Shown in pieces: positions 1 to 11,002 of a stretch of DNA of 64,000 nt (position 1 is the first letter of the stretch; the number at the start of each line of letters is the position of its first letter). Position numbers and translations under genes: made by a program. This DNA is from Heliopora coerulea (Eukaryota; Cnidaria; Anthozoa; Scleralcyonacea; Helioporidae). Below the pieces are notes generated by a model. That model saw nothing but the letters and a program-made list of their open reading frames with translations. It searched no databases and was not told the origin of the DNA. Location: contig JASJOG010000171.1 in the NCBI GenBank assembly GCA_030142905.1, positions 310,001-374,000 on the forward strand. The letters run 5' to 3'.

Positions 1-730
1 TTAGTCTTAGGTTAGTAAAAAGAAAAAGTGGTAAAGATGTGACTGCCATCACACATGCTATCAACAGCACCAGTACACAAGCCTTACGCTTGATGACCTT
101 TGCTTTTTCTTGATTGTTCAATATTTCTATTGATCTTCGTTTTTCTATTTGAAGTCTGTTGTAAATGTAGATGTTGACAGCTATTGTGAGGCAGATGATA
201 AGGAGATGAAGAAGCACGAATGTTAAAAACAACCATGGAAACTTGAAATGTAACGTGAGAAGAAAGAGGAGAGGTGATATCCAAGTAGCTAATATGGCAA
301 ACAAAATTCTTTTGAGAGGTAGTATCTCGGCCCATGTAAAAGGTTTTCTTATAACAACAGCCCTTTCAATTGCCATGAGAAGCACGGCTGAGTACGACAC
401 CACACTTGCACTATTTGCCATGTAGATGAACACATTCCTCAAAATTGTAGAACTAATTTTGGCTTCCTCTGCGAGAGTAAGGTAAGATTGACTTAAACCA
501 AATAACGCGTCCACTATAGCAAGATTTCCGACATGGTAAGTGATCCGTTTCTTTTTAACAAGATCCTTTTTTATGGAAAGAACGACTAAAAACATGGCAT
601 TAAGAATAAAAGAGAAACTGCCTAGGATCATTCTAATTCGATTGTTTACACGGTACACTTCGTTGCGTTGACAGTGGTAGTTGCTGTATATCTCAAATTC
701 GGAGGTATTTGCTGTTAAATCTTCATGCAT
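1..730 (-). CDS. Class A GPCR paralogue, cut by left window edge
   Basis: The minus strand is open from an ATG at 730 to base 1 (243 codons), so the 3' end lies outside the window. The predicted product is a rhodopsin-like seven-helix receptor in the plasma membrane; the ligand is unknown. Visible landmarks are TM1 with ILNAMFLVVL, TM2 with NLAIVDAL (Asp kept), the end of TM3 with AIERAVVIRKPF (ERA in place of DRY), a hydrophobic TM4, TM5 ending in VNIYIYNRL, and the start of TM6. It is clearly paralogous to the receptor at 12208-13092: AVVIRKPFTW and the stretch around the start codon are shared, and neither gene shows an intron. The frame stays open upstream to about 945 without another ATG. 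I chose the ATG at 730 because the paralogue has one at the same place. Family assignment is good; subfamily is not known. Confidence 0.85.
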   Translation of the reverse strand, partial: MHEDLTANTSEFEIYSNYHCQRNEVYRVNNRIRMILGSFSFILNAMFLVVLSIKKDLVKKKRITYHVGNLAIVDALFGLSQSYLTLAEEAKISSTILRNVFIYMANSASVVSYSAVLLMAIERAVVIRKPFTWAEILPLKRILFAILATWISPLLFLLTLHFKFPWLFLTFVLLHLLIICLTIAVNIYIYNRLQIEKRRSIEILNNQEKAKVIKRKACVLVLLIACVMAVTSLPLFLFTNLRL

Positions 731-3340
731 TTCTTTTCTATAGTAAGAGAGAAAAAAGTTTGAATGGTGATTAAAAAGGTAGAGCAAAAAATTTCCCAGA
801 GAAGTCACATGCAATGTCCACGTGACTCTGGCTTCGAACTCTATGGCTATTTTAAACAGAAACACAACAATACAAATGTAAATTAACCTTACGACGCCCA
901 CATACAATACCTCACGTACACGTATCCGTAAACAAATATTAATTCATTAATTGGCCTATCAAACGATCCATCTACACGATACGAAGGTAGTAGATGTTTG
1001 TTCGGTGTACTGTTTACGATAACGTAGCTGGCTTCGTCAGGATGCATCGTTGCACCTAACCTATATATAACTGGGTTGCTAGAGAACCACAAAACATTTG
1101 TCCTCAAAACGATCATAGGGATCATAAATGAGCTACAAGGTGTATTGTTGCCAAATGTCACTCAATAGCAGGGACGAAAAACTGATTGTCGCAATATTGG
1201 ACAAATTGGGGGCAAAACAAACATACCCTCTCTTGTTTTTGTCCTATTTTAATTAAAAAAATTTAAAATAATTAAGGCAGTAATAGGAATAATAGCAAAT
1301 TAATAATCAAAGAAGTCATTTACTGTAATAAAGCTAACGTAAACAAATACGAAACAGTTCCTTGTACTTCAGTTGCTCAACATCGAGGTTTTGGAAGAGA
1401 GAAAAATGACTTTGGAGGAAAAAAAAATTGTCTCCATATTTACTCAATTTCACCCCAATTTTCGGCCCTCGTGACCTCTGTTTTATGATGTCTACAAAAA
1501 CGATGGCGTCAATCATGGATCGTTATGTTCATGATATTGACCACTGCTCGAAATTACTGTCTCGTGTTATTATCAACGACTACACAGTTTTCGTATAATA
1601 TTCTCCTATTGGGTTTGTCTTACCTAACGAAGCGTTCTTAAGATAACCCCTTGGCAATTAAAAACCAAACGAGTGTATGACGTTTCGGGAAATTTTAAGA
1701 GAAAGCAATAAGTTAAGAACTCATTTACTTTCGACAGATACTTTTAAGCGATATTTTTTAAAGCCCTATTACCATTATGTAACAATGACGAAAGAAGGAA
1801 AGAAAGGAAAACACTCTGTATGCATGTTGATGTTGAAAAAAATATTTACAAAAACGACTCAGAAATTGCCTGCAATTCTGTTAAAACACGGGTCTGTGGT
1901 TGTTGTCATTAGGAGAACGATACATACATGTAAATTTAAATGTTGATCGCATCTTTCTAGGGAAACTTTGCACACAAGAAAACATGTTTATAGCATTTTA
2001 GATTGTTAGAGGCCCCTGGATAAAACACGATAAAGGAATGCTTGAACTATTTTTTCAAAAGAGTACATTCTTGTTAATATAATACATGTTTGTATTTAAT
2101 TTATTAAAGTACGTAGATGAAGAAATGTGAACCAGATAACTAATGACTTTGTTGGCAGGTTTTCAGTGTGTATCAAAATGAATGCATGTGATGTGGTATG
2201 TGAACATGGTTTGGCTTAATAGTTCGTGAATTCTTAATTAGTTCGAGAATACTATTTTACTTCAGCGTTTACTCTACTAGAAATACTTGCACGCAACAAC
2301 CCCTCGCCCACCCTTCCAATATATCTCTCGATAGTCCAAGTAACATTGAAAATTTTTCAAAATTGTCAAAAAGACAAATCCCTTTACTATAACTGGAAGA
2401 GGGTATGCAATATAAGAAAGAGACAACATTTGCACACAAATATTTACAACCCAAACTGGAAATTGTTTTATATTTAAACTGTTCGTCGTCATATTTATGT
2501 CTAAAAGTTTGACTCTGTTTTATTATAATAAAACGTTTGGAGAGAATAACCTTTAACGGTTTTGTAAATAATGGAATCCATCCTGACAATTTTACTGCTA
2601 AACAATGGATGTTCGTATCAAGACCCTGTATTAGTTGCGATCTTGACGTATTTCGTGTCGTTTCACGATGAAACTAATCACTTTTTTTTACTTTGAGGAA
2701 AGACATTTTAGTTGATTGCAGCACTTTCCCTCTTAAAAGCGGAGCATTCTCATAGGATACCGGCCAGATACCAGCATTACGGATAGCTTATGATTGAAAA
2801 ACAATTTTTTGATAATTTTTGTATTAAAAAATTGATAAATCCTACATTGTCTTAAAGTTAATTAAAAATTTCTAATAGAGGTGCTATTATGAAGATTTGT
2901 GCTAAGTATTCATCCGGAGGTAAAAGACTTTGGTAACGAAGATGAAACAAATTACGAAACCGATGAAAGAAACAAAGAAAACATGAGAGTTTTGCATTTT
3001 TATTGCTGACCAAAAATCGGAAAATACAAAACATACAACAAAATACGACAAGCAAACCTTCTGCAAGTTTTGTTGAAAGAAGAAGGAATAGATGAAAGTA
3101 AAAGACGCACTTTTTTCCACTGTGAAACTTTCGCAAAACAGAAAAACGGCGTAGCATAAGAACCTTCAACTTTTACGTACTTTCAACGAAGCGTTCATCG
3201 TCACCTCAACACAAAGAGTTCAACGGGTGAATTTACAGAAAGAGCATGGCTCTATACTTTCAAAATAATTTCTTGCGAGATGTTAAAATCCTGATGAAAG
3301 CATTACTGGTCGAACAAAGTAAAGGTAATCATCCACGAGT
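731..3340. other. No supported gene
   Basis: AT-rich sequence. Open frames of 60-106 codons occur (for example 889-1161 and 2269-2589 on the minus strand), but none carries a recognisable motif. I see nothing further. Confidence 0.6.
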
Positions 3341-3345
3341 GAACC

Positions 3346-3438
3346 TAGACTATAGGGTCTCAGACGGCAAGCATGGTGTTAATTAGAGACCTGGTTCGTA
3401 ATTAACATCATGCTTGCCGTCTGAGACCCTATAGTCTA
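3346..3438. repeat. Near-perfect 40-bp hairpin
   Basis: Bases 3346-3385 are the reverse complement of 3399-3438 with one mismatch; the loop is 13 bases. The right arm runs straight into the tRNA-like sequence that follows, so the hairpin includes the 5' end of a SINE copied in both orientations. Confidence 0.9.
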
Positions 3439-3495
3439 GTGGTAAAACAACCGTACCGGCAATCGGGAGACACGGGTTCGATTCCCGTTGGGGAG
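3425..3495 (+). repeat. tRNA-derived SINE head
   Basis: A tRNA-like body with an A-box-like TAGTCTAGTGG and a canonical B box GGTTCGATTCC. The T stem CGGG/CCCG is intact. Acceptor pairing is partial (about 5 of 7) and the anticodon loop is oversized. This fits a pol III SINE head or tRNA pseudogene, not a working tRNA. Confidence 0.65.
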
Positions 3496-3593
3496 CTCAG
3501 AAATTTTCTGAGATAAAAGCTTGAGAACAAACTTTTCATCATACATACATCCAAGCTTACAAACATCTACACTTAGTAAGATGAAATTTACTA

Positions 3594-3594
<1 letters not shown>

Positions 3595-3646
<52 letters not shown>

Positions 3647-3656
3647 CATATATATA
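3595..3656. repeat. (CA)n(TA)n microsatellite
   Basis: Dinucleotide CA repeat passing into TA repeat, at the outer edge of the Penelope-like terminal repeat. Confidence 0.95.
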
Positions 3657-3657
3657 G

Positions 3658-3800
3658 GTGAGGACCAGGAAGGTTGCAGTGTTGGTTTGAGAATGAAGAG
3701 CGCTCAATACCATACCAGTACAGCGAATAAAGAAGTAAAATAGACAAAATTTTTTGCTGTTGCTATTCTGAGTTTCACGTGCTCAGGCGATCATCAGGCA
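3658..3800 (-). repeat. Penelope-like terminal repeat with hammerhead-like core
   Basis: This segment reappears in opposite orientation at about 5041-5160, sharing the GAGCGCTCTTCATT block and the ATTTTACTTCTTTATTCGCT block. On the minus strand, 3797-3772 reads CTGATGA, a short possible stem, then GAAAC, which resembles a hammerhead ribozyme core. Stem II looks damaged. Penelope-like terminal repeats are known to carry hammerhead motifs. It is the 3' terminal repeat of the element at 3847-5009. Confidence 0.6.
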
Positions 3801-3846
3801 ACTGACAGATTATTTAATTATTCACACATTTATAATATTTGCCAGT

Positions 3847-5009
3847 TCACAGATGGTGTTGTGTTACATGTCGGCATGTACTGAAAAGCTCCGATCGTTT
3901 ATTTAGGATGTTCTTTTTACGTCCCTTCAAGATTAATAGCTTTTCTCCTAAGCATAGGCGGCATTTTCTAGATCCTGCTTTGCATGATGGGAACTGTTTG
4001 ATGATTTCCCACTTTTCGTTTTTGTCTTTGAGTTGCCATATGTGTTTGGAGAGTTCAGTTTCGTTGTGGTATTTTTTGTTGTTCAGTGATTTTCTGTGGT
4101 ATCGGTATCTAGTTTTGAAGTCGTTGGCTGTGAAGCCTATGTATGTTCGTGTCTCGTTGTTGTCAGTTGTTGTAACTTCGGCCTTATAAATTACGTTCGT
4201 TTTTAGGCAATTGCCTTGGACTGGGCATTGGTCAGTTTGCGTACAGTTGTAGTGACTTGTGTTGTTTGTTTGTTGATTTTGTTCGGTTGTCATGTCTTTT
4301 GAGTATTGTTTTGTTGTGTCCAGTGATAAAGGATTTCATGTTTTCGTTGCAGCTATAACTTACGCGTATAGTGTGTTTGTTAAAGAGCTTGGAAAGTTTA
4401 TTAGGCGGGAAGTGTTTGTCAATAAGTTGTAAAAAGTCGCGTGCGATGTTTGTTTTGACGTTTTTGCTGTAAGGAGGATTAAACCAGATCACGTTTCGTT
4501 TTCTGTTACGTTGGGTATTTGTATTAGTGTTAGGTGGTTCGTATTTAAGTTGTGTGTTAAAGTTGCTTCTTTTGAGGGCTTCGTTGTAGATGGGAGCAGC
4601 GGCGTCAAAAGTATTTTTATTAGATGATAGTTTGTTAATTCGTCGGTTGATAGATCCGGGGAGTTCGCGTATTATGGAGGGTGGGTGGTTAGATGAGCGG
4701 GTTGATGTAAAGAGGTTCATCGTTGGATTTTCTGTAGGGTTTGTAAGTACCGTTGGTGAGGTCGAATGTTAAGTCAAGAAAGTTCGTGCGATCTTAGTTA
4801 GTCAGTGCTGTAATTTTAAGACCGAGGTCGTCAAATATACGAATAAGTTCTTTTCTTTCCTTGTCACATAGTCTGCAAGATTTGGTGTTGATCACTGCCA
4901 AGCCGTTGTCTCGGTATAATCCAACATTTTTTCCGAAGCGTTCTTGAAGTGAATTAAGTACGAAGAGACCGACAAGTTCGCATATCTCTGCTCCGTCATA
5001 GCTTCCCAT
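3847..5009 (-). pseudogene. Penelope-like element: RT C-terminus plus GIY-YIG domain
   Basis: Three minus-strand frames join into the C-terminal half of a Penelope-like reverse transcriptase. At 5009-4794 there is MGSYDGAEICELVGL and the catalytic box, here YRDNG where YRDDG is expected. At 4790-4720 NGTYKPYRK follows. At 4720-4232 there is the linker, with NPPYSKNVKTNI. At 4293-3847 there is a GIY-YIG nuclease-like domain with a preceding CPVQGNC, IYKAEV and TYIGFT. The frame is broken near 4795, near 4700 and between the last two parts, and the N-terminal half is missing, so the copy is dead. Its 3' terminal repeat is at 3658-3800. A second copy starts head to head with it at 5041. Confidence 0.85.
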
Positions 5010-5024
5010 AGTTACGTCAAATGT

Positions 5025-5170
5025 GAAACTCAGGGCGCGTGAAACTCAGAGCAGCGACAGCAAAAAATTTTTTCTATTTTACTTCTTTATTCGCTCTACT
5101 GGTATGGTATTGAGCGCTCTTCATTTTCAAACCAACAATGCAACCTTCTTGGTCCTCAGCTTTGTTTTAT
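5025..5170 (+). repeat. Penelope-like terminal repeat, second copy, inverted
   Basis: Plus-strand copy of the terminal repeat seen inverted at 3658-3800. It keeps GAAACTCAG twice (5025-5033 and 5041-5049) but lacks the CTGATGA half of the hammerhead-like core. It precedes the plus-strand coding half at 5227. Confidence 0.7.
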
Positions 5171-5226
5171 ATACGCTCCTGTTTAAAGTTGAGCGCTCTT
5201 CTTGGCTTGAAATACCGACAACAAAT

Positions 5227-5705
5227 ATGCAGCAGATTAGGTTTAATTATTCACTGAAGAACATTGGCCTACCAACTCAAGACAACTACCTCAGAAATCT
5301 CATCGACAAGACCCAAAACTTCATTCAACGCATACGATGGAAAGCTCATTTCTTCCTACACAACAAAGGCGAAAGCAACCACACACGCAGGACTAACACT
5401 TATGACTTAAAGTCAAAACACAGCGCACCTCCCGTCACAGAACTAAAACCTTTTGAAGACGACGTCGGTAAAATGATTGAAAACATCAAACTACGCAACG
5501 TCAACTGCAATTTCATTAAGACCCTGAAGAAGGACAAGACAAAGATCAAAGCTTCCAAGAATGTTCTCATCTTTGCAGACAAAAGTAGGAATATCTATGA
5601 AATGGATGTCCCCACTTATAACAAACTATTAGCCGAGAATGTTACGAAGACATACAAACACGCACAAGACCACATCTTGAAAGAAATCAACCACGAACTA
5701 AAATA
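5227..5705 (+). pseudogene. Penelope-like element: N-terminal RT half
   Basis: An open frame from an ATG at 5227 matches the N-terminal region of Penelope-like reverse transcriptases: QRIRWKAHFF, the conserved block FADKSRNIYEM (usually ADK-x-x-N-x-Y) and NVTKTYKHAQ. Homology stops near 5705, where a TA microsatellite begins, so the catalytic palm and nuclease are missing. Together with the minus-strand copy at 3847-5009 it makes a head-to-head pair, each half incomplete. Confidence 0.8.
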
Positions 5706-5762
5706 CATATGTATATATATATATATATATATAGAAACATTAGCACCTTCCTTCAAATATTA

Positions 5763-5985
5763 TAAGTTGACAAATTAGTGAAGGAAATATCGAGTGCCCA
5801 TAATCCTCGACTTTTAAGACCTGCCCGGGGCCTGTTGCGAAAATGGAACGTTGGATTTCGGGGTCGCGGGGTCACAGGCTCGCTTCCCAGCCGGAAGACC
5901 AACGTTGCATTTTCGCAACAGGTCCCGATCAGGTCTTAAAAGTCGAGGATTATGGGCACTCGATATTTCCTTCACCAATTTGTCA

Positions 5986-5992
<7 letters not shown>
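5763..5992. mobile_element. 230-bp foldback element with ~85-bp arms
   Basis: Bases 5763-5848 and 5905-5992 are nearly perfect inverted repeats; CGAGTGCCCATAATCCTCGA is one stretch of the left arm. The GC-rich spacer is about 56 bases. No ORF of its own. It looks like a foldback MITE inserted next to a TA microsatellite. Confidence 0.85.
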
Positions 5993-6063
<71 letters not shown>

Positions 6064-6075
6064 TATATATATATG
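5988..6075. repeat. (AT)n and (ATACAT)n microsatellite
   Basis: AT dinucleotides, then a hexanucleotide ATACAT run, then AT again. Frames of IYIYIY or IHIHIH translated from it are artefacts. Confidence 0.95.
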
Positions 6076-6289
6076 CATAAATATTCATTTGTATTTCTCT
6101 TTGAATTGGCAAAGCGTGGATAGTGGTCGAAGGAAGACGACGAAAGGGACGAGCAGATTTTGACAACGCAAAGCAGATATTAAAAAACTAGAAATGTTGG
6201 TAATTTTAACGTGGCCATTCAAAATTAAGTTGACTACGATGATAATGATGTCACGATTGGTGAGGAATTAGAGATTGTGAGCTCTTCAT

Positions 6290-7875
6290 CACTTGCACGC
6301 ATCACTGATTAAGCCCTGCATGAAAGAATTAGGAATAGGATTCCAAAAGCTACCATCAGCAGCACGAACTGGGCTATCAGGGTGTGGGAGGAATGGGGAA
6401 CGAAACGGATTTCAGAAGATGTAAATTAGAACGATGAGTTCGACCACTTTCCGCACGGCATTGTTGCAGTACCTGATATAGAACTCAACTATTGGCTGGC
6501 AAAATTTGTGGTTGAAGTTCGAAAGAAACTAGTGAGGTCTACAGCGGTAACATGTTGTATCAAATGGTATGCAGTTTGTATTAAAGGTTTGCGGTTTAAT
6601 TTTCATCATAATTTGCGGTTTCATTAGAGAAAACGGACAACCGAAATTAAACATTTTTGAACAACCTGAGCTCAAGCTCTTCCGAGATAGTTTAAATGGC
6701 GAAATGAAAAGACTTACTCAGAAGGTGTTGATGTAGAAATTAAACAGGCCGAACCATTAAGCAGGGACGAAGAAGATATTCTTTGGGGTAAACATTATCT
6801 CGGTGGAAGTAAACCTCGAACTTTATTAGATACGATGATGTTCTTACTGAGAAGATGCTTTGGCTTAAGGGGAGGCAAAGAATATGGTGGACTAAAGTTT
6901 AAACAGCTGTCCTTGATCGAAGGTGCTGATAAGGCACAGGCTAAGTTATGCTACTTTTTTTTGGCAAAAAGAATAACAAGGGAAGACTAGAAGATAGAAG
7001 GTACAAGCCAAAACCTACTGAGCGCCATGCGAATGTGGACAATACGTCCAGATGTGTTCTACAATATTATAAACAATAATTGGCCAAATGGTAAGGTTGT
7101 TTTTGAAATCTGCACAAATTGGCCTTTTTAGCTTCAAATGTAAATTGCCCATTTCGGACTACGTGATGTATGGTTTTTCATCCTAATCACTATTCTACGA
7201 TGCGTATTTAAAGATCGTTCAATATCAGAGAAAAAATTCCCCTGATTATAATTACGTGATCTGAAATGGGTAAACAAATTTCAGAGCTAATGGAGACCAT
7301 GTTATGTCGTTAATGCATTTTTGAATGTGCCCAAAGTATTTAGTGACTGATTAATCGTCTGAATTTTTTTTTCTTGCAATAATCCGATAGAGAGTCTAAA
7401 TGGATCATTCTATCTGCGCCCTAAAGCGAAGTATAGTGACGATGTTGGCGCCACATGCTATTTAATTATGCCTGTCAGACATAATACGTTTGGAAATACC
7501 ATGAAAAGCTTGTGTAAAGATGCAGGCATAACGGGAAACAAAACTAATCACTCTCTTCGAGCAACAACAGCAACGCGAGGTTTGGATATGGGCATTCCGG
7601 AGAAGATGTTAATGGAAAGAACAGGGCATCGTTCGGTTGAATCGTTGTTCCGCTATCGGCGACCATCTGAAGAACAAAAGACAATGGTATCGCATGCTCT
7701 TGATTATGGCAAGAGGTTGAGTGAAATGGACAGTGAAGATATGCCAAGCTTGAAACGATCGTGTGCTGTACAAAACGAAGAAAAAGAAGAAAAAGGAGTT
7801 CCTATGGCGGGTCACAATGAAAACGTTATTACCTTTCAAAACCGTCCTATGAATATTAATAATTTTAACGTCTAA
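6290..7875 (+). pseudogene. Crypton-like tyrosine recombinase, decayed
   Basis: Scattered plus-strand blocks follow the order of a Crypton/KIAA1958-type tyrosine recombinase. N-terminal: TNWAIRVWEEWGTKR and LNYWLAKFVVEVRKK (6360-6530). Middle: PELKLFRDSL, then after a frameshift RDEEDILWGKHYLGGSKP and TLLDTMMFL (6660-6850). Catalytic box I: FGLRGGKEYGGL (Arg kept, about 6860). C-terminal open frame 7468-7875: NHSLRATTATRG (His-x-x-Arg), ERTGHRSVESLFRYRR (His and catalytic Tyr), then a basic and acidic tail. Stops and frameshifts between 6430 and 7070 and an unrelated stretch at 7080-7440 (intron or insertion) break it. The last 135 codons are intact, with the key residues. The family is known to move as circular DNA through a tyrosine recombinase. 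Confidence 0.75.
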
Positions 7876-9119
7876 ATACTTCATATGATTTCATTAATGG
7901 TATGGGTTTAATAGTGTGGGTTAATTTTGTTGAGTTGTAAATATCCCTAGCGAGTTTTAAATTTAAGAACAGTTACTTTGTGATTTCGTTGTTCGTATTT
8001 TTTAATCGACGTTAGAGGGAGTACATATGTAGTCCCCGAGACTCCACATATAATCCCAGATACCCATGTAAAAAAGCTAATTTAGTACATTCATCCCTAT
8101 TTCCCCCCGGGACAAGTCAGAAGCCGCCGCCAGCTTTTGAAATATTCTGTTGTTCTTGGCAAGTTTATTAGGCAGATAAAAACCTGAAAAGAGTAAAGAA
8201 AACCAACATAATCGTGTTTTAGTTCAGTGATAAAAAATCTACACTCAATATGGTAGTTTCCGGCAAACCAGGCGCCTTGATTTCTTCCAGCACTCCTTAT
8301 TTCTTTCGGGCGTGTTGTCAATTTTGTCTCCCCCTCTCTCGGCGGTAACATATCCATCCGAGTCACTTACGAGAGTAGGATATTTCTATTGACGGGGGAA
8401 GAACTTGATGATATTAGTAAAATTTCAATGGACAACAAATTCGAAGGCATGTACATCCTCTATAGTACTTAAAGATAACGTTTCTTCACTGGTTAGGTGA
8501 CCCTTATGTGGTTAAAGGCTTCCATAGAGCACCCAGTTGCACTAACACCAACCCGGTCAGGATATCTTTCCTGGAGTAGTATCGTCTGGTGTTACCTTGT
8601 GCGAGAAAATAGAAGAGTGTTCCTAAAAGGAATGGCTTTATTGAGATTGGTTTGATTTTCGATAGGTTCAGTATAACTCGTCTTCCGTTCGGACGTGTCC
8701 GCTTGACAAGTGAAAGCCAAATTATAAATGTATGATCATGACATTCATAATTTTAGCTCTGCTTAATATGGAAATTCCATTTAATGAAATAACAGAAGAC
8801 GATCATATTAGAAAAAATTTCATTGAAATAGGATTTAAATAATCCTACAAATAACGCGACGTCAACAGTACACCATCTGTGCAGTGTGAACAAGGTATTC
8901 AAGGACCAAGCCAGTATTAACGTCTCTTCTAAATTATTGGCATGGGAGAAACTTTTACCATTTCTAAATATTGCCCATAACTTTAAGCCCATAAAACTAT
9001 TAACGATTCCGTTGTCCTTCTCGTTGTTCTTTCGTTGTCCGGTCTGTTGTATTGTCGATTTAAGGTTTTATGGAATCCCGAAATGTATAGAAGATGAGGA
9101 AATAAAGCTATCATAAATC
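7876..9119. other. No supported gene
   Basis: AT-rich sequence after the Crypton remnant. Short open frames only (up to 89 codons), none recognisable. Confidence 0.6.
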
Positions 9120-10400
9120 GTACTTAAAATGAAGTCGGTTCGGACCTCTGTTTGAATGTCTTGCCATGCAAAATGTTCTGTTGACCACTTTCTGTTCTGC
9201 TGAGTTCTTTCAGAACTGTCTAAACTCAAAACATTGAATTATACAAACAGTCGTCCAGTCTGTTGCAGGGGCCAAATGGAATTTTAAAATGTATTTTTGT
9301 TCACAGTACTTTATTAACCCACATCATATTTCTCGTCTTAAAAAAAAAAAAAAAGTTTTGCGGCTAAATAAAGTTTCGCGAGCAATGCTTTCATGCAGTA
9401 CCGTACTGCCGAGACGTGTCGTAAGCTTTGATTGCAAAATATGTTCTGTCAAGAAGTAAAAACTGGTGTGTGTTAGCAAGGTGCTATGAACTAAGGTAGG
9501 TTAAAAGCTTCAAATACGCTTGTCAGGAAAAATGTGGTATGATGAGAAAATTTTATGCACCTTTTGCTGTTCATTGCCAGAAAATATACTGTCATTAACC
9601 CCAACCTTAAGCTCATTAACACAAAAATACATTCTTTTCACTCAATCAACGTTCATTTGCGTAGAAACGCAGCCATTTGCATCAAGGGGCATTCTATAGC
9701 GCCATCAGACAACCATTAACACCAATCTACTATACATTAGGAAAAGTAAAATGTCAATTAGGCAAGACTAATGTATAGTAGAATGGTGTTAACGGACCTC
9801 TGTTGGTGCTATGGAATGCTCTTGGATGCAAATGGTTGCGTGTCTACGATAATGAATTTCGATTGAATAAAATGAATGTATTTTCACATTAATGAGTTTG
9901 AGGTTGGCGTTAATGATAGTATATTTTCTGGTAATGAACAACAAAAGGTGTAATATCAGTTTAGTGAAGGTACAGACGAAACCAAGTTTAAAAGATGTGG
10001 GAATAAAACTATTAAAATTTGTAAACAAACCGGTGAACGCGGACCTCCAATAAACAGAGGTTCAAAGCCATTTGTGTGCTCATTTAGAGATTGACGTTCA
10101 AGAAGGAAGAGTAGAATTCTTCTCTATCTCACTACAAAACATATTTCAATGTCGTGAGTTAAGATAGTCACGAAAGGGCTTAGTAGAGTACAGTAGGACG
10201 TAGTCAACTGAGCAAAAACTGGCAAAACAGTCATCGACATCTGATATTGGTGAAATAAAAGAGGTTCGAAGCCGAACTGTCTAACCTAATTCAGTTTATG
10301 TACGAATAATGACGGTTTAATTCCCTTATCGTTTATAAATGTCGTGATTTCATAAAACCTTAAATCAACACTGCAACAGACCGGAGAGATATTTTATTAT
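9120..10400. repeat. Foldback repeat family, copy 1
   Basis: Shares long blocks with 14228-14800 and 18722-19868, for example TCCAGTCTGTTGCAGG, GTGTGTTAGCAAGGTGCT and GTCGTGAGTTAAGA. Its core is an inverted repeat: about 9556-9756 against 9767-9955, meeting around the palindromic TACTATACATTAG / CTAATGTATAGTA. No transposase-like frame is visible. I do not recognise the family. Confidence 0.7.
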
Positions 10401-10427
10401 TATTATGTAAATGGTTCCATATCAACG

Positions 10428-10751
10428 CTAATGAATGCCAATTGAATAAAATGAATATATTTTTACGTTAATGAGTTTGAGGTTGGCTTTAATGATAGTA
10501 TATTTTGTGCTAATGAAAACTAAAAGGTGTAGTTTTAACACTCTTAATGCCTCATTGAACTCTGCCATAACACGTGCATCTACAATCATTTTTACCTCTT
10601 CACAACACAAACTCCATCGTTCATCTTCCGTTACCATCGAACAATTGTGTTGTCTATGGCCTGGATGATCAGTCTTGTAACCACAGGATTTCTTTTGGCA
10701 AAGATTTTGAACTTCTTGGACCAAAGCTTCACTGTAAATTGTTTTAATCAA
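10428..10751 (-). pseudogene. Fragment with CGYKTDHPGHRQHNC motif, fused to repeat
   Basis: A 107-codon minus-strand frame. Its first ~70 residues contain SCGYKTDHPGHRQHNCSMV followed by an EDERW block. It resembles a Cys/His motif I have seen in uncharacterised cnidarian proteins; this is memory, not a search. The last ~35 residues are translated from the foldback-repeat arm (10430-10530), so the frame is a chimera of a gene fragment and a repeat. Function unknown; likely a remnant captured or cut by the repeat. Confidence 0.4.
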
Positions 10752-11002
10752 AGGAGACAGTTTCTAGTAGTTGGCTATAGAAACGTCGTCTACATAGACT
10801 TTGTTCCTCCATTGGAATTTAGGTTGTGCAAAGGAACCGTTATCCCTTCGAGAATTCATGACTCCTTTTTAACGCTTCCAGTAACCGTTACAATCCTTCT
10901 CTAACGTTTCGAATAAGTATAGGGTCGTCAAATGTACTCAGCTAGAGAGACCAAAAGAAATGTAATCCTTGCACGAACCCCAAAAACCTCGAGTAAAAAT
11001 AT

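Noticed and set aside
84..335. 83-codon minus-strand frame
   Set aside because: Shadow frame of the GPCR that is open through 730-1 on the same strand in another phase.
3436..3747. 103-codon minus-strand frame
   Set aside because: Runs through the tRNA-like SINE, the CA/TA microsatellite and the Penelope terminal repeat; a composite of repeats, not a gene.
3839..4189. 116-codon plus-strand frame
   Set aside because: Antisense shadow of the Penelope GIY-YIG domain.
5843..6163. Plus-strand frames of 90-106 codons
   Set aside because: Translate the foldback and the AT/ATACAT microsatellite (IYIYIY, IHIHIH).
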